NCBI GenBank assembly: GCA_003584705.1
Contig: AP018536.1
Span: 3,348,001 to 3,412,000 of the forward strand
Source of the DNA: Lachnospiraceae bacterium GAM79
GTDB lineage: Bacteria; Bacillota; Clostridia; Lachnospirales; Lachnospiraceae
Length of the DNA stretch: 64,000 bases
Direction: 5' to 3'
A program made the position numbers and the translations under genes. This document shows, in pieces, positions 18,073-25,739 of the stretch; positions within the stretch are counted from its first letter, which is position 1; every line of letters starts with the position of its first letter. The notes under the pieces are model-generated. The model ran no database searches. It saw only the letters and a list, made by a program, of their open reading frames with translations, and was not told where the DNA came from.

Positions 18073-18535
18073 CAACAGAAAGCTGATTCGATAAAATCAA
18101 CCTTCTGTTGTAGTGTGTAATCATCATTGTATTATTCTTGATAACCGCCATCTATCCCACCTCCTGGTATGATGTAGTCATAGACCAATAGCAGTCTTCT
18201 ACATCATTATTTAATCTATATCAAGGTTGGTAGGAGGATTCTCCTCTGATTTCATTCCAACCAAAGATACGTGTATAAGTTACATGTTTTTAGTATAATT
18301 ATTCACTCCTAGACTTCGTCTGTTACATAAGGTATTATATTCCATTGAATAGGGAAAAGGACGTTCGCCTCCTAGGGAGCTGGCTTATGTCCAGCAATAC
18401 CCGTAACTTTAGACAGTCATTCCATCAATGAAAATTTATGTTTTAGGCTGGTTGGGAGCAATTAAGCTATACCCGTATCACGTGCCAGGTAGTGTATTCA
18501 TTGTTTTTATGGAACCCTATCGGAAGGAGCTTACA
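18073..18535 (+). ncRNA. IS110 left end, candidate bridge RNA region
   Basis: This non-coding sequence between the recombinase and the transposase holds at least three strong hairpins. CAACAGAA (18073-18080) pairs with TTCTGTTG (18103-18110), with an inner TGATT/AATCA. GGTTGG (18225-18230) pairs with CCAACC (18257-18262), with an inner AGGAG/CTCCT. GCTGG (18379-18383) pairs with CCAGC (18391-18395). IS110 elements of this layout transcribe a structured RNA with two internal loops that pair with target and donor DNA. The RNA borders and the guide loops cannot be fixed without homologues, so the call is a region, not a defined RNA. Confidence 0.45.
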
Positions 18536-19828
18536 ATGTACAACAAAAACTATATTTCCGTCGGTATCGATGTCGGTTCTGCCTTTAGTTTCATGACCAT
18601 CGTTGCACCTGACGGCTCTGTAATCCAAAAACCTTTTAAAATTACACACAATAAACCGGATTCTCTGGAAAAGGCCGTTTCTGCCATAAAAAAAGCAGAA
18701 GAGCTACATTCCTTAGAAAGTCGCACCTTTCTGGAATCCACTGGGATCTATCACTTCCCGCTCTTCTGCTACCTTGTTGATTGTGGTTTTCACGTCTCCA
18801 TAATCAATCCTATTATTACACATTCTGCGAATAATACAAGTATCAGAAAAGTAAAAAATGATAAAGTTGATTCCATTGGTATTGCAAAGCTGGGATTATC
18901 CGGTGATATCCCTGTATCTCAATTCCCAGCAAAGCTGGTCCTTGAGATTCGATCCCTTACACGCAAGTATTATGATCTGACCGATGAACGGTCTGCTCAC
19001 ATCAACAAACTTAAGGGCGATCTGCATACCGTTTTTCCACAGTATCTGGACATCTTTTGTGATGTCACTGGCAAAACATCTACCATGATTCTCCGTCAGT
19101 ATGGTACTCCGGATAAAATACTCCGTGGTCATAAAAAGACCATGATTGAAAAAATATCAAAAGCCTCAAGAAAAGGACTTTCAAAAGCTGCCGAGCGCTA
19201 TGAAAAGCTCTGTGCCGCCGCAACAGCCGCAAAAACTTTCGGATGCCAGATTGATAGTATCTATTTCAACATCTCTCTGACTCTTGACCTTATCGAGAAG
19301 CTTGACTCTGCCTTGGATTCTATTTTGCAGCGGATCCATCAGCTGGTAACGTTCAATAAATCCGAAAAGTTTATCCAGCAGATTAAATGGCTTGATACCA
19401 TTAAAGGGGTTGGATTTCTTACTGCTGTGACCATCATGTGCGAAATCGGTGATTTTTCAGCATTCCGCAATCCAAAACAGTTATTCGCTTACTTCGGACT
19501 TGATCCGGAAGTAAATCAGTCTGGTAAGTTCGTTGGCACTGAAATGCATATGACCAAACGAGGCTCCAGAATCGCCCGCCGCGCTGTCTTCGCAGTAGCA
19601 CTGGCATCCATACGCACTAAACGCAATGGAGAAGGCATTAACCCATATCTTCGTGAATACTATGAGAAGAAATCCGGGCAAAAACCAAAGATGGTAGCTC
19701 TTGGTGCAGTAATGCACAAAGTGTGCAACATCATCTTTGCTGTTCTTCGTGATGAGAAAGAATTCGAATTACGGTCTCCCGAAGAACACTGCAGGCAGTA
19801 TCAACGTCCTGCTTTACAGGCTGCATAA
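18536..19828 (+). CDS. IS110-family transposase (DEDD)
   Basis: The 430-residue recombinase starts at the ATG 18536 behind GGAAGGAGC; an upstream in-frame ATG at 18428 lies in the structured left end and has no site. The N-terminal DEDD_Tnp_IS110 RuvC-like domain begins VGIDVGSAFSFMTIVAPDG with the first catalytic Asp, then FLESTGIYHFPLF with Glu, and a VKNDKVDSIGIAKLG segment with the paired acidic residues. The C-terminal Transposase_20 domain has the helix-hairpin region LDTIKGVGFLTAVTIMCEIG and the expected serine-containing GLDPEVNQSGKF. The length matches intact family members and no frameshift is seen, so the element may be active. Confidence 0.93.
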   Translation: MYNKNYISVGIDVGSAFSFMTIVAPDGSVIQKPFKITHNKPDSLEKAVSAIKKAEELHSLESRTFLESTGIYHFPLFCYLVDCGFHVSIINPIITHSANNTSIRKVKNDKVDSIGIAKLGLSGDIPVSQFPAKLVLEIRSLTRKYYDLTDERSAHINKLKGDLHTVFPQYLDIFCDVTGKTSTMILRQYGTPDKILRGHKKTMIEKISKASRKGLSKAAERYEKLCAAATAAKTFGCQIDSIYFNISLTLDLIEKLDSALDSILQRIHQLVTFNKSEKFIQQIKWLDTIKGVGFLTAVTIMCEIGDFSAFRNPKQLFAYFGLDPEVNQSGKFVGTEMHMTKRGSRIARRAVFAVALASIRTKRNGEGINPYLREYYEKKSGQKPKMVALGAVMHKVCNIIFAVLRDEKEFELRSPEEHCRQYQRPALQAA

Positions 19829-19921
19829 ACATTCATCCTGTGCTGTATATAACCATCAACAAAGCGAAAATCCAAAGGATTTACGTTTATTAAAGTTACT
19901 CATTTTTAGGTTTCAATAATC

Positions 19922-19945
19922 AATAGAAAAAGTTCTATTTTTTAT
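19922..19945 (+). terminator. Rho-independent terminator after the transposase
   Basis: AATAGAA and TTCTATT form a 7-bp stem with a short A-rich loop followed by T6 on the plus strand. It sits about 95 bases after the transposase stop. Confidence 0.55.
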
Positions 19946-19965
19946 CATTTAGGGCTTGACTATAA

Positions 19966-20160
19966 CTAGCTGGTCTTATCCGTAGATAGCCCGTAGATTC
20001 GTTTCATAAAATACTGTGTACTGACACGTCCTTTTATTGTCACGAATCCATCACCCTCAAGTTCCGCATTCAGCCGTCGTATCAGTTTATAGGAATACGA
20101 TAGTGATACTCCCAGCATTTCCATGACATCCTGTGCTGTCAAAAATCTCTTGTTCTCCAT
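19966..20160 (-). CDS. Excisionase-like helix-turn-helix protein
   Basis: This 64-residue DNA-binding protein has an N-terminal winged-helix of the excisionase/MerR-like HTH_17 kind: RFLTAQDVMEMLGVSLSYSYKLIRRLNAELE, then a small wing region GDGFVTIKGRVSTQYFMKRIYG. It has a clear paralogue at 38437-38826 (same AELEAKGYFTMRGKCPRKYF layout), which suggests this copy belongs to a second, decayed integrative element. AGGAGG precedes its ATG. It is divergent from the XRE regulator at 20528, with phased operator-like repeats between the two. It may control excision or transfer genes that are no longer present. Confidence 0.75.
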   Translation of the reverse strand: MENKRFLTAQDVMEMLGVSLSYSYKLIRRLNAELEGDGFVTIKGRVSTQYFMKRIYGLSTDKTS

Positions 20161-20196
20161 AAGTTAATACCTCCTCTCTTTTGTTTTTATTATTCA

Positions 20197-20292
20197 GTTC
20201 ATTTTCGAACGGTTTTGATGCGTTTTATATTATCAGTTCATTTTTGTACTGTCAATACTTTTCGGCAAAAAACATTTCATTTTTGCACTGTT
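20197..20292. promoter_or_regulatory. Three direct repeats at 39-bp spacing, operator-like
   Basis: The motif GTTCATTTTYGNACNGT occurs at 20197, 20236 and 20275 (the third begins TTTCATTTTTGCACTGT), each exactly 39 bases from the last. A TATAAT lies at 20298-20303, right after the third copy, so that copy overlaps a plus-strand promoter leading to the XRE gene, and copies 1-2 sit at the 5' side of the divergent excisionase-like gene. These are probable binding sites for the XRE regulator encoded downstream. Confidence 0.55.
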
Positions 20293-20307
20293 AGTGATAT
20301 AATGTAC

Positions 20308-20431
20308 GCGAAGGCAAAGTGAGCATGGAGTTTTGACGATTGATATGCGAAGCATAAACAAGCGGCAAAGCACCATGAGAACGCGCCCGCGAACGAGGAA
20401 AACCGAAGGTTTTTCGAATTTTTGCCTTCGC
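20308..20431 (+). ncRNA. Structured leader or small RNA, function unknown
   Basis: Right after the TATAAT at 20298, about 125 bases are closed by a perfect 11-bp stem: GCGAAGGCAAA (308-318) with TTTGCCTTCGC (421-431). Inside are TATGC-GAA-GCATA (344-356) and GAAAACC-GAA-GGTTTTTC (398-415), both with GAA loops, and a GC-rich segment ACGCGCCCGCGAACG. It contrasts with AT-rich surroundings. It could be a transcription attenuator of the XRE gene or an independent small RNA; no known family was recognised. Confidence 0.45.
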
Positions 20432-20527
20432 AGAAAACATATTAAGTATTAATTTTATATGCATGTTTTGTACCTCGTGCCTTCGTGCATTCTACAACAC
20501 TCATTCCACAAATAAGGAGCAGTTAAA

Positions 20528-21169
20528 ATGGGCGAGAAATTCACCAGCCGAGTAGGCTATTTGATTCGAAATTTCAGAATTGCATCTGACATGACGCAAA
20601 AAGAATTAGCCGATAAATGTGGATTAAACGAATCCACTATCAGAAACTATGAACTTGGAAACAGATATCCGGATGAAGCCACTTTATTAAATATTGCAAA
20701 CAATCTAGGTGTCAGCTTTTATGCGTTGTCCGACCCTGATGTAGCAAATATATTCAGTGCTCTTCATGTGCTGTTTGACATTGAATGGGCATACGGACTA
20801 CGACCTACTATGAAAGATGGAGAAGTATGCTTCAAATTCGAAGAGCGGCTTCCAAGTGCCGGTCCCCGTCCACAGGAAGACCTTGTTAACTTCCGAAAGA
20901 TGGTTGAGTATTGGGCACACTTACGAGACAAACTGGAAGATAACGAAATATCAGAAACGGAATATTACCTCAAAGAGGTGAAGTACCCAATGAATCCAAT
21001 AGGTCCAAATAAAGAATACACTGTTTCGTTGAATCTCAATGATGACGATCAGCTACTTGTTCAAAATATGGATGAATATGACGATGCAGAAGAAACTGCT
21101 GAATTGTTAAAAGACTTGTTTCCGGATTTCTCTTATGTGAAGAGGAAAAGGAAACCGAAAAAGGATTAA
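20528..21169 (+). CDS. XRE-family transcriptional regulator
   Basis: This 213-residue protein has an N-terminal lambda-repressor-like HTH (residues 8-63: YLIRNFRIASDMTQKELADKCG, then ESTIRNYELGNRYPDEATLLNIA in parts). The ~150-residue C-terminal region has no recognised domain and ends in a basic KRKRKPKKD tail. Similar proteins regulate integrative elements in Firmicutes; the related but different XRE gene at 39109 does this job for the right-hand element. AAGGAGC precedes the ATG. The next gene follows after 32 bases, so they are probably co-transcribed from the promoter near 20298. Confidence 0.85.
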   Translation: MGEKFTSRVGYLIRNFRIASDMTQKELADKCGLNESTIRNYELGNRYPDEATLLNIANNLGVSFYALSDPDVANIFSALHVLFDIEWAYGLRPTMKDGEVCFKFEERLPSAGPRPQEDLVNFRKMVEYWAHLRDKLEDNEISETEYYLKEVKYPMNPIGPNKEYTVSLNLNDDDQLLVQNMDEYDDAEETAELLKDLFPDFSYVKRKRKPKKD

Positions 21170-21201
21170 ACATTATATTTCAAATGAAAGGAACGAAGAT
21201 T

Positions 21202-21843
21202 ATGTCTGTATTTCAACTTTTTTGGAACTTAATATTAGGAATATCTGGAGGTATAATATCTGGTATTATTGTTTCACGAATTTTTTTGATTCAAGGAGAT
21301 TTCCAAAATCAAATAAACTCTTTTGATCTATTGTTACGAAAATTGGGATATACCAGTGGTATGCTTTTTGGAATACGTACTGTTCAAGAATTCTCATATG
21401 ATTCTGACATTAAAATGCATAATGAAATGGAAAAAGAAGGTATATCAACTGAAGAAGAATATTATAAAGCACATATAGATGTAAATTGGATATCTAAAGA
21501 TAGATTGGTCAGCGATCTTTTGAAAGAATGCAAAAAAATGAATACATCATTAAAAGATGAACTTATGGACTTACATATTAACGAATCTGGTTTACAAAAA
21601 ATACTCGATAAACTCAACAAATATGTTTCATCACTTTCCTCAACCAAAGAAATGTCTTTTTCAAAACTAAACGAACTAGAGAAACAATGTAAAGAAATTC
21701 TTAATGATTATGATTTGTACAAAAATACCTCTAGAAAAACACTCTTAACTCTTATTCTAAAAGATAAAGTTATGATTGTTCTCTACATACTCGTGCTATT
21801 AATCATAATAGCCACTGTAACAGCTTATATGCTACACATTTAA
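21202..21843 (+). CDS. Two-span membrane protein, unknown function
   Basis: The protein has 213 residues from the ATG at 21202, which has AAAGGA nine bases before; the ATG at 21184 overlaps that site. It has an N-terminal membrane segment (about 5-27, FWNLILGISGGIISGIIVSRIF), a central ~150-residue charged helical region with coiled-coil character, and a C-terminal membrane segment (about 187-210, VMIVLYILVLLIIIATVTAYM). No family was recognised. Its place downstream of an XRE regulator in a mobile region is typical of defence or immunity cargo, but nothing in the sequence proves that. Confidence 0.6.
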   Translation: MSVFQLFWNLILGISGGIISGIIVSRIFLIQGDFQNQINSFDLLLRKLGYTSGMLFGIRTVQEFSYDSDIKMHNEMEKEGISTEEEYYKAHIDVNWISKDRLVSDLLKECKKMNTSLKDELMDLHINESGLQKILDKLNKYVSSLSSTKEMSFSKLNELEKQCKEILNDYDLYKNTSRKTLLTLILKDKVMIVLYILVLLIIIATVTAYMLHI

Positions 21844-21958
21844 TACATTTCTAATATATGTATTGTTATCAACAGTAATCACAATAAATCAAATACGTTT
21901 TTCTTTACTCACCACACACTAAACTTTATTGTCATTTGATTGTCACGCAATCAAAAAC

Positions 21959-22000
21959 GAGCCAAGAAACACCGTAAATTCGGCATTTCTTGGCTCATGT
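21959..22000. terminator. Strong stem-loop after the membrane protein gene
   Basis: GAGCCAAGAAA and TTTCTTGGCTC form a perfect 11-bp stem around a loop that itself pairs (ACCG/CGGC). There is no long T-run, so it is a terminator or an element-end structure. Confidence 0.5.
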
Positions 22001-22127
22001 ACATTATTCAAACTCTTCCCAAAGGAAGTATTATCAAATCAAAAATGCTGATTTTATGCGGCATTCCACCGCATCTATTTCATCAAATGTTACTCTTTTC
22101 ATATCATTTTTAAAAACTTTAGTAGCA

Positions 22128-22148
22128 AATTAGTTGCAATTATTAAAT
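22128..22148. repeat. Copy of integrase arm-type repeat
   Basis: TTAGTAGCAAATTAGTTGCA here matches, with one change, the sequence just downstream of the integrase gene (TTAGTAGCAAATTAGTAGCA near 41216-41235), same strand. Such repeats next to int genes of Tn916-like elements bind the integrase N-terminal domain. An isolated copy suggests the leftover end of another element whose integrase was lost. Confidence 0.45.
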
Positions 22149-22271
22149 ATTGCATCTACAAAATCCATGGCAGATATAATCTACTTTTACTACTAAAAAA
22201 GAATAATCAAATGTGGCTTGCGGGTGCTTAACTGTGCCTGCTGCCACAACCACTATGAAAGGAGCTTTTCT

Positions 22272-22655
22272 ATGAGCAATCAACACAAACATCCAACTAT
22301 AAGTTTTAGAATCAGCGATGCTGAACGCACGCAAATCGAAGCCCGTATCCTTGCCAGCGGCATGATGAAAAAAGATTATTTTGTCCGTTCCTGCATCTAT
22401 AACCGCATCTGCGTTGTCGGCAAGAAAGAAAACATATATCCTCTTGTACAGACTGTTAATGCACTATATCTGCAATTACTTGAAATGCAGAAAGCATTTA
22501 CTGAATGCTGTGAACATCAAACTTTAAACAATCTTCCCACAAGTGATGAAATCAAGGAACTGCAAACCGACTATAACAATATGCTTACAGCCATCATTGA
22601 TCTTCTTGATGGTGCTAAGTATCTGTGGGAAGGAGAACACCATGAAACAAAATAA
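22272..22655 (+). CDS. MobC-like relaxosome accessory protein
   Basis: The protein has 127 residues from the ATG at 22272, with GAAAGGAGC in front. The N-terminus is a ribbon-helix-helix-like segment (PTISFRISDAERTQIEARILASGMMKKDYFVRSCIY, read in parts), typical of MobC proteins that help a relaxase nick oriT; the remainder is helical. The MobC at 37550 is another member. Its relaxase partner is probably the Mob_Pre gene that survives only as a pseudogene at 25740-26448, so this gene is likely an orphan of a decayed mobilizable transposon. It overlaps the next gene by 14 bases. Confidence 0.7.
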   Translation: MSNQHKHPTISFRISDAERTQIEARILASGMMKKDYFVRSCIYNRICVVGKKENIYPLVQTVNALYLQLLEMQKAFTECCEHQTLNNLPTSDEIKELQTDYNNMLTAIIDLLDGAKYLWEGEHHETK

Positions 22656-22908
22656 TCCTTGTTACCTGTTTGGTATGTATGAACCTGATACTAATTCCGT
22701 TATCATTAATGCTATCAATGATACATATTCCGGCACGCCTCTTATTATCAGTTGTGAAAAATGTAATTCAGCTGTCTTGCTTGATACACCTAATGATATT
22801 GCATATCTATATCGGCTGGCACAGGAAAGCCCTCTGCTGTATGCTGAATTGGCTTGCAAACCTAATGGATTACAGGAATATGTGGATGCTATGAATGAAT
22901 TTAATTAA
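22642..22908 (+). CDS. Small conserved mobile-element protein, unknown function
   Basis: The 88-residue protein starts at the ATG 22642, inside the end of the MobC-like gene, with AGGAG seven bases upstream, so translation is coupled. The sequence (CYLFGMYEPDTNSVIINAIND, then PLIISCEKCNSAVLLDTPNDIAYLYRLA) has a single CxxC and a mixed alpha/beta look. I do not recognise the family. Its tie to a mobC gene suggests an accessory of mobilization. Confidence 0.6.
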   Translation: MKQNNPCYLFGMYEPDTNSVIINAINDTYSGTPLIISCEKCNSAVLLDTPNDIAYLYRLAQESPLLYAELACKPNGLQEYVDAMNEFN

Positions 22909-23260
22909 GTCTGCATAACAGGTTATATCTTAAATTGTTTTCCAAGTTTCTATCGAGTTTTTTGAAAAAACTCGATAGAAACTCGAAGCATTAACATAGA
23001 TTGATAATATACCATCTTACTTGTGACATTAATCTTACCAATGTTTTGCACTCAACTAAACTCTTAACTATCATTGACTAAAAATATCAAGCAAATACTT
23101 AATAAATAATGTTATCATTTTGTTATCGGTATTGATAACACTTGCTCAGTAGCTGTGGATAATAGCTATATGCTATGGCTTAAATCATAAGCGAGTTTGC
23201 TTAGAAAATCAAGCCTTGTAAAATATTTAGCATACTGTATTTTTCTATTCAGATACCATC
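22909..23260. other. Intergenic region with a long palindrome
   Basis: This is AT-rich non-coding DNA. Besides the palindrome at 22946-22982 there is a smaller one, GTTATC-GGTATT-GATAAC, near 23122-23139. No gene is seen. Confidence 0.4.
22946..22982. repeat. Perfect 18-bp inverted repeat with 1-base centre
   Basis: GTTTCTATCGAGTTTTTT (946-963) is followed by one G and then its exact reverse complement (965-982). It could fold as a terminator for the two preceding plus-strand genes, or be an oriT or recombination palindrome. No T-run follows. Confidence 0.7.
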
Positions 23261-23434
23261 TTAATTTGCACTATCTATGCTAACCGAAACAACAAAGTGC
23301 TTGACATTCACAAGTGTTTGCTGTTTACACTTCGGACAGTAGAGTGGAAAGTTCTTTAATTCGGTATCTTCTTGCATCATCGTTCGGGTTTTATTTCCAC
23401 AGGTAGGACATAGAACTCATTTTATAGTTTCCAT
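23261..23434 (-). pseudogene. Cysteine-rich KTR protein with an internal TGA
   Basis: Read from the ATG at 23434, the frame encodes METIK, then TGA (23417-23419), then VLCPTCGNKTRTMMQEDTEL and LYCPKCKQQTLVNVKHF to a TAA at 23261. Two CxxC knuckles and the NKTR core mark the small cysteine-rich KTR family found in Firmicutes conjugative elements. In the family the position of the TGA is a Trp (TGG), so one G-to-A change has killed an otherwise intact 57-codon gene. The C-terminus (VSVSIDSAN) is also shorter than the usual end. This is a relic of a conjugative element. Confidence 0.75.
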
Positions 23435-23562
23435 ATTTTTCTCAATCCTTACTTCTAAATATTATCCTACTAAATTTATAAAATTTATCGCAACGGTTTT
23501 TAAGTTTTTGCTTCTTGATTACTTAACGGCGGAAAAAGAATGTTTTCACATAGGGCTGTTGT

Positions 23563-24918
23563 TTACATGTCATTTTTTTGTTTTTTTAATTCTATACCCA
23601 CCAGTACAACAGACAGCACAAACGCTGAAAAATCAGCAACAGGTCCCGCAAGCAATACTCCCATAATTCCGAAACGAAGCGGGAGCAGCAGGGTAAGCGG
23701 AATCAACAAAAAGGTCTGCCTTGTTAATGCCAACAGAGCACCTCTTAACGATTTTCCTATTGCGGTAAAAAAACTGGAAGAAAGCAACTGCACACCATTT
23801 ACCAACACCATGAAAAGATAGGTACGCATGAACAAAACAGCAAATTCAAAATACAGCTCGTCCCCATCTCCGAATAGCGAAATGATAGATTGCGGGAAAA
23901 ATTGAAATGCGATGAAAGCAATAGTGGAAACAACAAGATTCCACTTTACTGCAAGCATGTAAGCCTCCCGTACACGTTGGTATTGCCCTGCCCCATAGTT
24001 GAAGCCGATAATCGGCTGTGTTCCCTGCGAGATTCCTACAACAATCGCAAGGATTATGGCATTTGTTTTCATAACGATTCCGCAAGCAGCTAAGGGAATA
24101 TCTGATCCATATTTTGTTAATGCGCCGTAATAAGTCAATGAATTGTACTGAATGATTTGAATCACGGTAACTGCAATCTGGTTTGAGCTGCTGCTGATTC
24201 CCATGCTGCAAATTTTCATGCTTTCTTTGATGTCCAATAAAAACGACTCTTTTTCAAAATGGATTGTTTGGAAACGCCATAGATAACGGAGTGCGAGTAT
24301 GAAGGAAAAAATTTGCCCAATAACTGTTGCCCAAGCTGCGCCGGCAATTCCCCAATCGCAAACAAAAATAAAAATGGGGTCAAGAATGGTATTGATAATA
24401 GCTCCCACAACCATGCAGACCATTGAATACTTTGGTTTTCCATCTGCTCGAATCAAATTGCTCATACCATTCGTTACAATGAGAAACGGCATTCCAATCA
24501 ATGTTATGCTGGCATACTGCTTTGCATATGGAAATACATCTGTCGTTGCCCCAAATGCCTTTAGAAGCAAAGACAGAAAAGTTTCTCCAACCAGCAAATA
24601 AATAATTCCGAAAATTCCCATCAGAACAATACCATTTCCCGCTGCTTTGGCGGCAGCTTTCGGCTCTTTGCGTCCAAGGCAGAGGGAAACACGGGAAGCA
24701 CTGCCAATTCCGACCAGTAGTGCAATGGCAAGGCAGATGGTAGAAAACGGGTAGGCAACATTAGTTGCTGCATTTCCCAAATAACCGACCCCTTGACCAA
24801 TAAAAATCTGATCCACAATATTGTAGATTGAGCCGACAAGAGACGCCACAATACTGGGAACAGCAAAATTTTTCAACAGCTTTGAAATTTTTTCATAGCC
24901 CAGAGGATTTTCAGTCAT
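23563..24918 (-). CDS. MATE-family efflux transporter
   Basis: The 451-residue inner-membrane antiporter has twelve predicted membrane segments in two bundles. Typical MATE features are the N-terminal NFAVPSIVASLVGSIYNIVD and the PFLIVTNGMSNLIRADGKPKYSM segment (read in parts), and GISQGTQPIIGFNYGAGQY in the second half. It belongs to the DinF/MepA-like branch and probably exports cationic drugs or metabolites with Na+ or H+ influx. Its ATG (24918) overlaps the MarR stop by 8 bases, behind GGGGGAGGAG, so it is translated with and controlled by that repressor. Unlike its mobile-element neighbours it is intact. Confidence 0.93.
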   Translation of the reverse strand: MTENPLGYEKISKLLKNFAVPSIVASLVGSIYNIVDQIFIGQGVGYLGNAATNVAYPFSTICLAIALLVGIGSASRVSLCLGRKEPKAAAKAAGNGIVLMGIFGIIYLLVGETFLSLLLKAFGATTDVFPYAKQYASITLIGMPFLIVTNGMSNLIRADGKPKYSMVCMVVGAIINTILDPIFIFVCDWGIAGAAWATVIGQIFSFILALRYLWRFQTIHFEKESFLLDIKESMKICSMGISSSSNQIAVTVIQIIQYNSLTYYGALTKYGSDIPLAACGIVMKTNAIILAIVVGISQGTQPIIGFNYGAGQYQRVREAYMLAVKWNLVVSTIAFIAFQFFPQSIISLFGDGDELYFEFAVLFMRTYLFMVLVNGVQLLSSSFFTAIGKSLRGALLALTRQTFLLIPLTLLLPLRFGIMGVLLAGPVADFSAFVLSVVLVGIELKKQKNDM

Positions 24919-25360
24919 TGAACTCCTCCCCCTTTCTCTCTATATGGAGTTCCGATGTGATATTTCTGCCCGCCTGTATTAAGAAATCCATAAAAAGGTT
25001 CTGCTCGGATTCGCTCATACCCTGCAATAAAAGAGCTTCTGTCTTTTCGCATACCGTCTGTACCTCATCAATTACAGACAGCGCACGTTCCGTAGGATAC
25101 AGCTTACACGTCCGCTTATCCTTATCATTTGGGGAACGCATAATCATTCCCTGCTTTTCTAATGCCGCAACTGTCCGTACAATATTGCTCGGATGAACAT
25201 AAAACATATCCATTAAAGAATCTTGTAAAATGCCGGGCGAACGACAGATTTTGATTAAGAACATATATTGACTGTTGTTGATTCCATATGGGGCAAGTTG
25301 CTTGTCCAAATAGATTTTGTAAAATCGGTCTGTTACGGAAAGCCATTTTAATAGTTGCAT
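24911..25360 (-). CDS. MarR-family transcriptional regulator
   Basis: The 149-residue winged-helix repressor has DNA-recognition helices in ILQDSLMDMFYVHPSNIVRTVAALEKQGMI (read in parts) and a wing, SPNDKDKRTCKLYPT, with the conserved Asp-x-Arg. It most likely represses its own two-gene operon with the MATE pump and releases on binding a drug-like ligand. A GGAGG precedes its ATG. The promoter upstream carries a perfect 14-bp palindrome, the obvious operator. Confidence 0.92.
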   Translation of the reverse strand: MQLLKWLSVTDRFYKIYLDKQLAPYGINNSQYMFLIKICRSPGILQDSLMDMFYVHPSNIVRTVAALEKQGMIMRSPNDKDKRTCKLYPTERALSVIDEVQTVCEKTEALLLQGMSESEQNLFMDFLIQAGRNITSELHIERKGEEFND

Positions 25361-25385
25361 AGATATATACCTCCAATCAGAACGT

Positions 25386-25414
25386 ATTATACATCAATAT
25401 GCGTGCGCACGCAA
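25386..25414 (-). promoter_or_regulatory. marR-MATE promoter with palindromic operator
   Basis: On the minus strand TTGCGT (414-409) and TATAAT (391-386) are spaced by exactly 17 bases. A perfect palindrome TGCGTGCGCACGCA (400-413) covers the -35 and half of the spacer, so a bound repressor would block RNA polymerase. Confidence 0.75.
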
Positions 25415-25448
25415 CTACTTTTAACATTATATCTGCCGCTTTGTCCTC

Positions 25449-25683
25449 CTAAACACAAATCAATTCTACATCTATAATCTCTACTGCTCTGCTACGAATA
25501 TTATTCATTTTCCCGACCCATTCAAGCTGATTTTCTGCCTTTAGCTGTTCTATTACTCCCTGCCTGTCGGCATATTCCTATGGGCTTTTCTTTTTCGGAA
25601 GGTAATGCAAGCTCTGGAAGGTAATAGTCGTCCTGCTTTGCATACCAAAGACCGTTTCTTTCATCATAAATCCTGTTTTCCAT
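25449..25683 (-). pseudogene. TnpV, internally deleted
   Basis: The 5' part (ATG 25683) reads MENRIYDERNGLWYAKQDDY, then YLPELALPSEKEKPIGI, the TnpV N-terminus. After a frame change the 3' part reads EQLKAENQLEWVGKMNNIR, then RAVEIIDVELICV and TAG at 25449, the TnpV C-terminus. About 40 residues of the middle are missing compared with usual members (~120 residues). TnpV accompanies serine-recombinase mobilizable transposons, so this supports a decayed element of that sort here. Confidence 0.7.
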
Positions 25684-25739
25684 AATGTTTCCTACCTTTC
25701 CTCTTGATTATTTCTAAAGTGTTTTCCACGCTGTTTAGA

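Larger units (their letters stand above)
18064..19855 (+). mobile_element. IS110-family insertion sequence (approximate ends)
   Basis: A DEDD-type IS110 transposase is flanked by non-coding ends. The exact ends are not determinable by eye because IS110 elements lack terminal inverted repeats. The same 11-mer GTATATAACCA occurs at 18064-18074 (just before the first left-end hairpin) and at 19845-19855 (17 bases after the transposase stop), so these are taken as provisional borders. The left end is long (about 470 bases) and structured and the right end short, as in the IS110 group that encodes its bridge RNA upstream of the transposase. Confidence 0.6.
21844..22271. other. Intergenic region at a likely old element border
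   Basis: This stretch contains a strong stem-loop (21960-22000) and an integrase-arm-like repeat (22128-22148) but no gene. A TTGCA..TTGCAA-rich tract and AT-rich DNA fill the rest. Confidence 0.4.
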
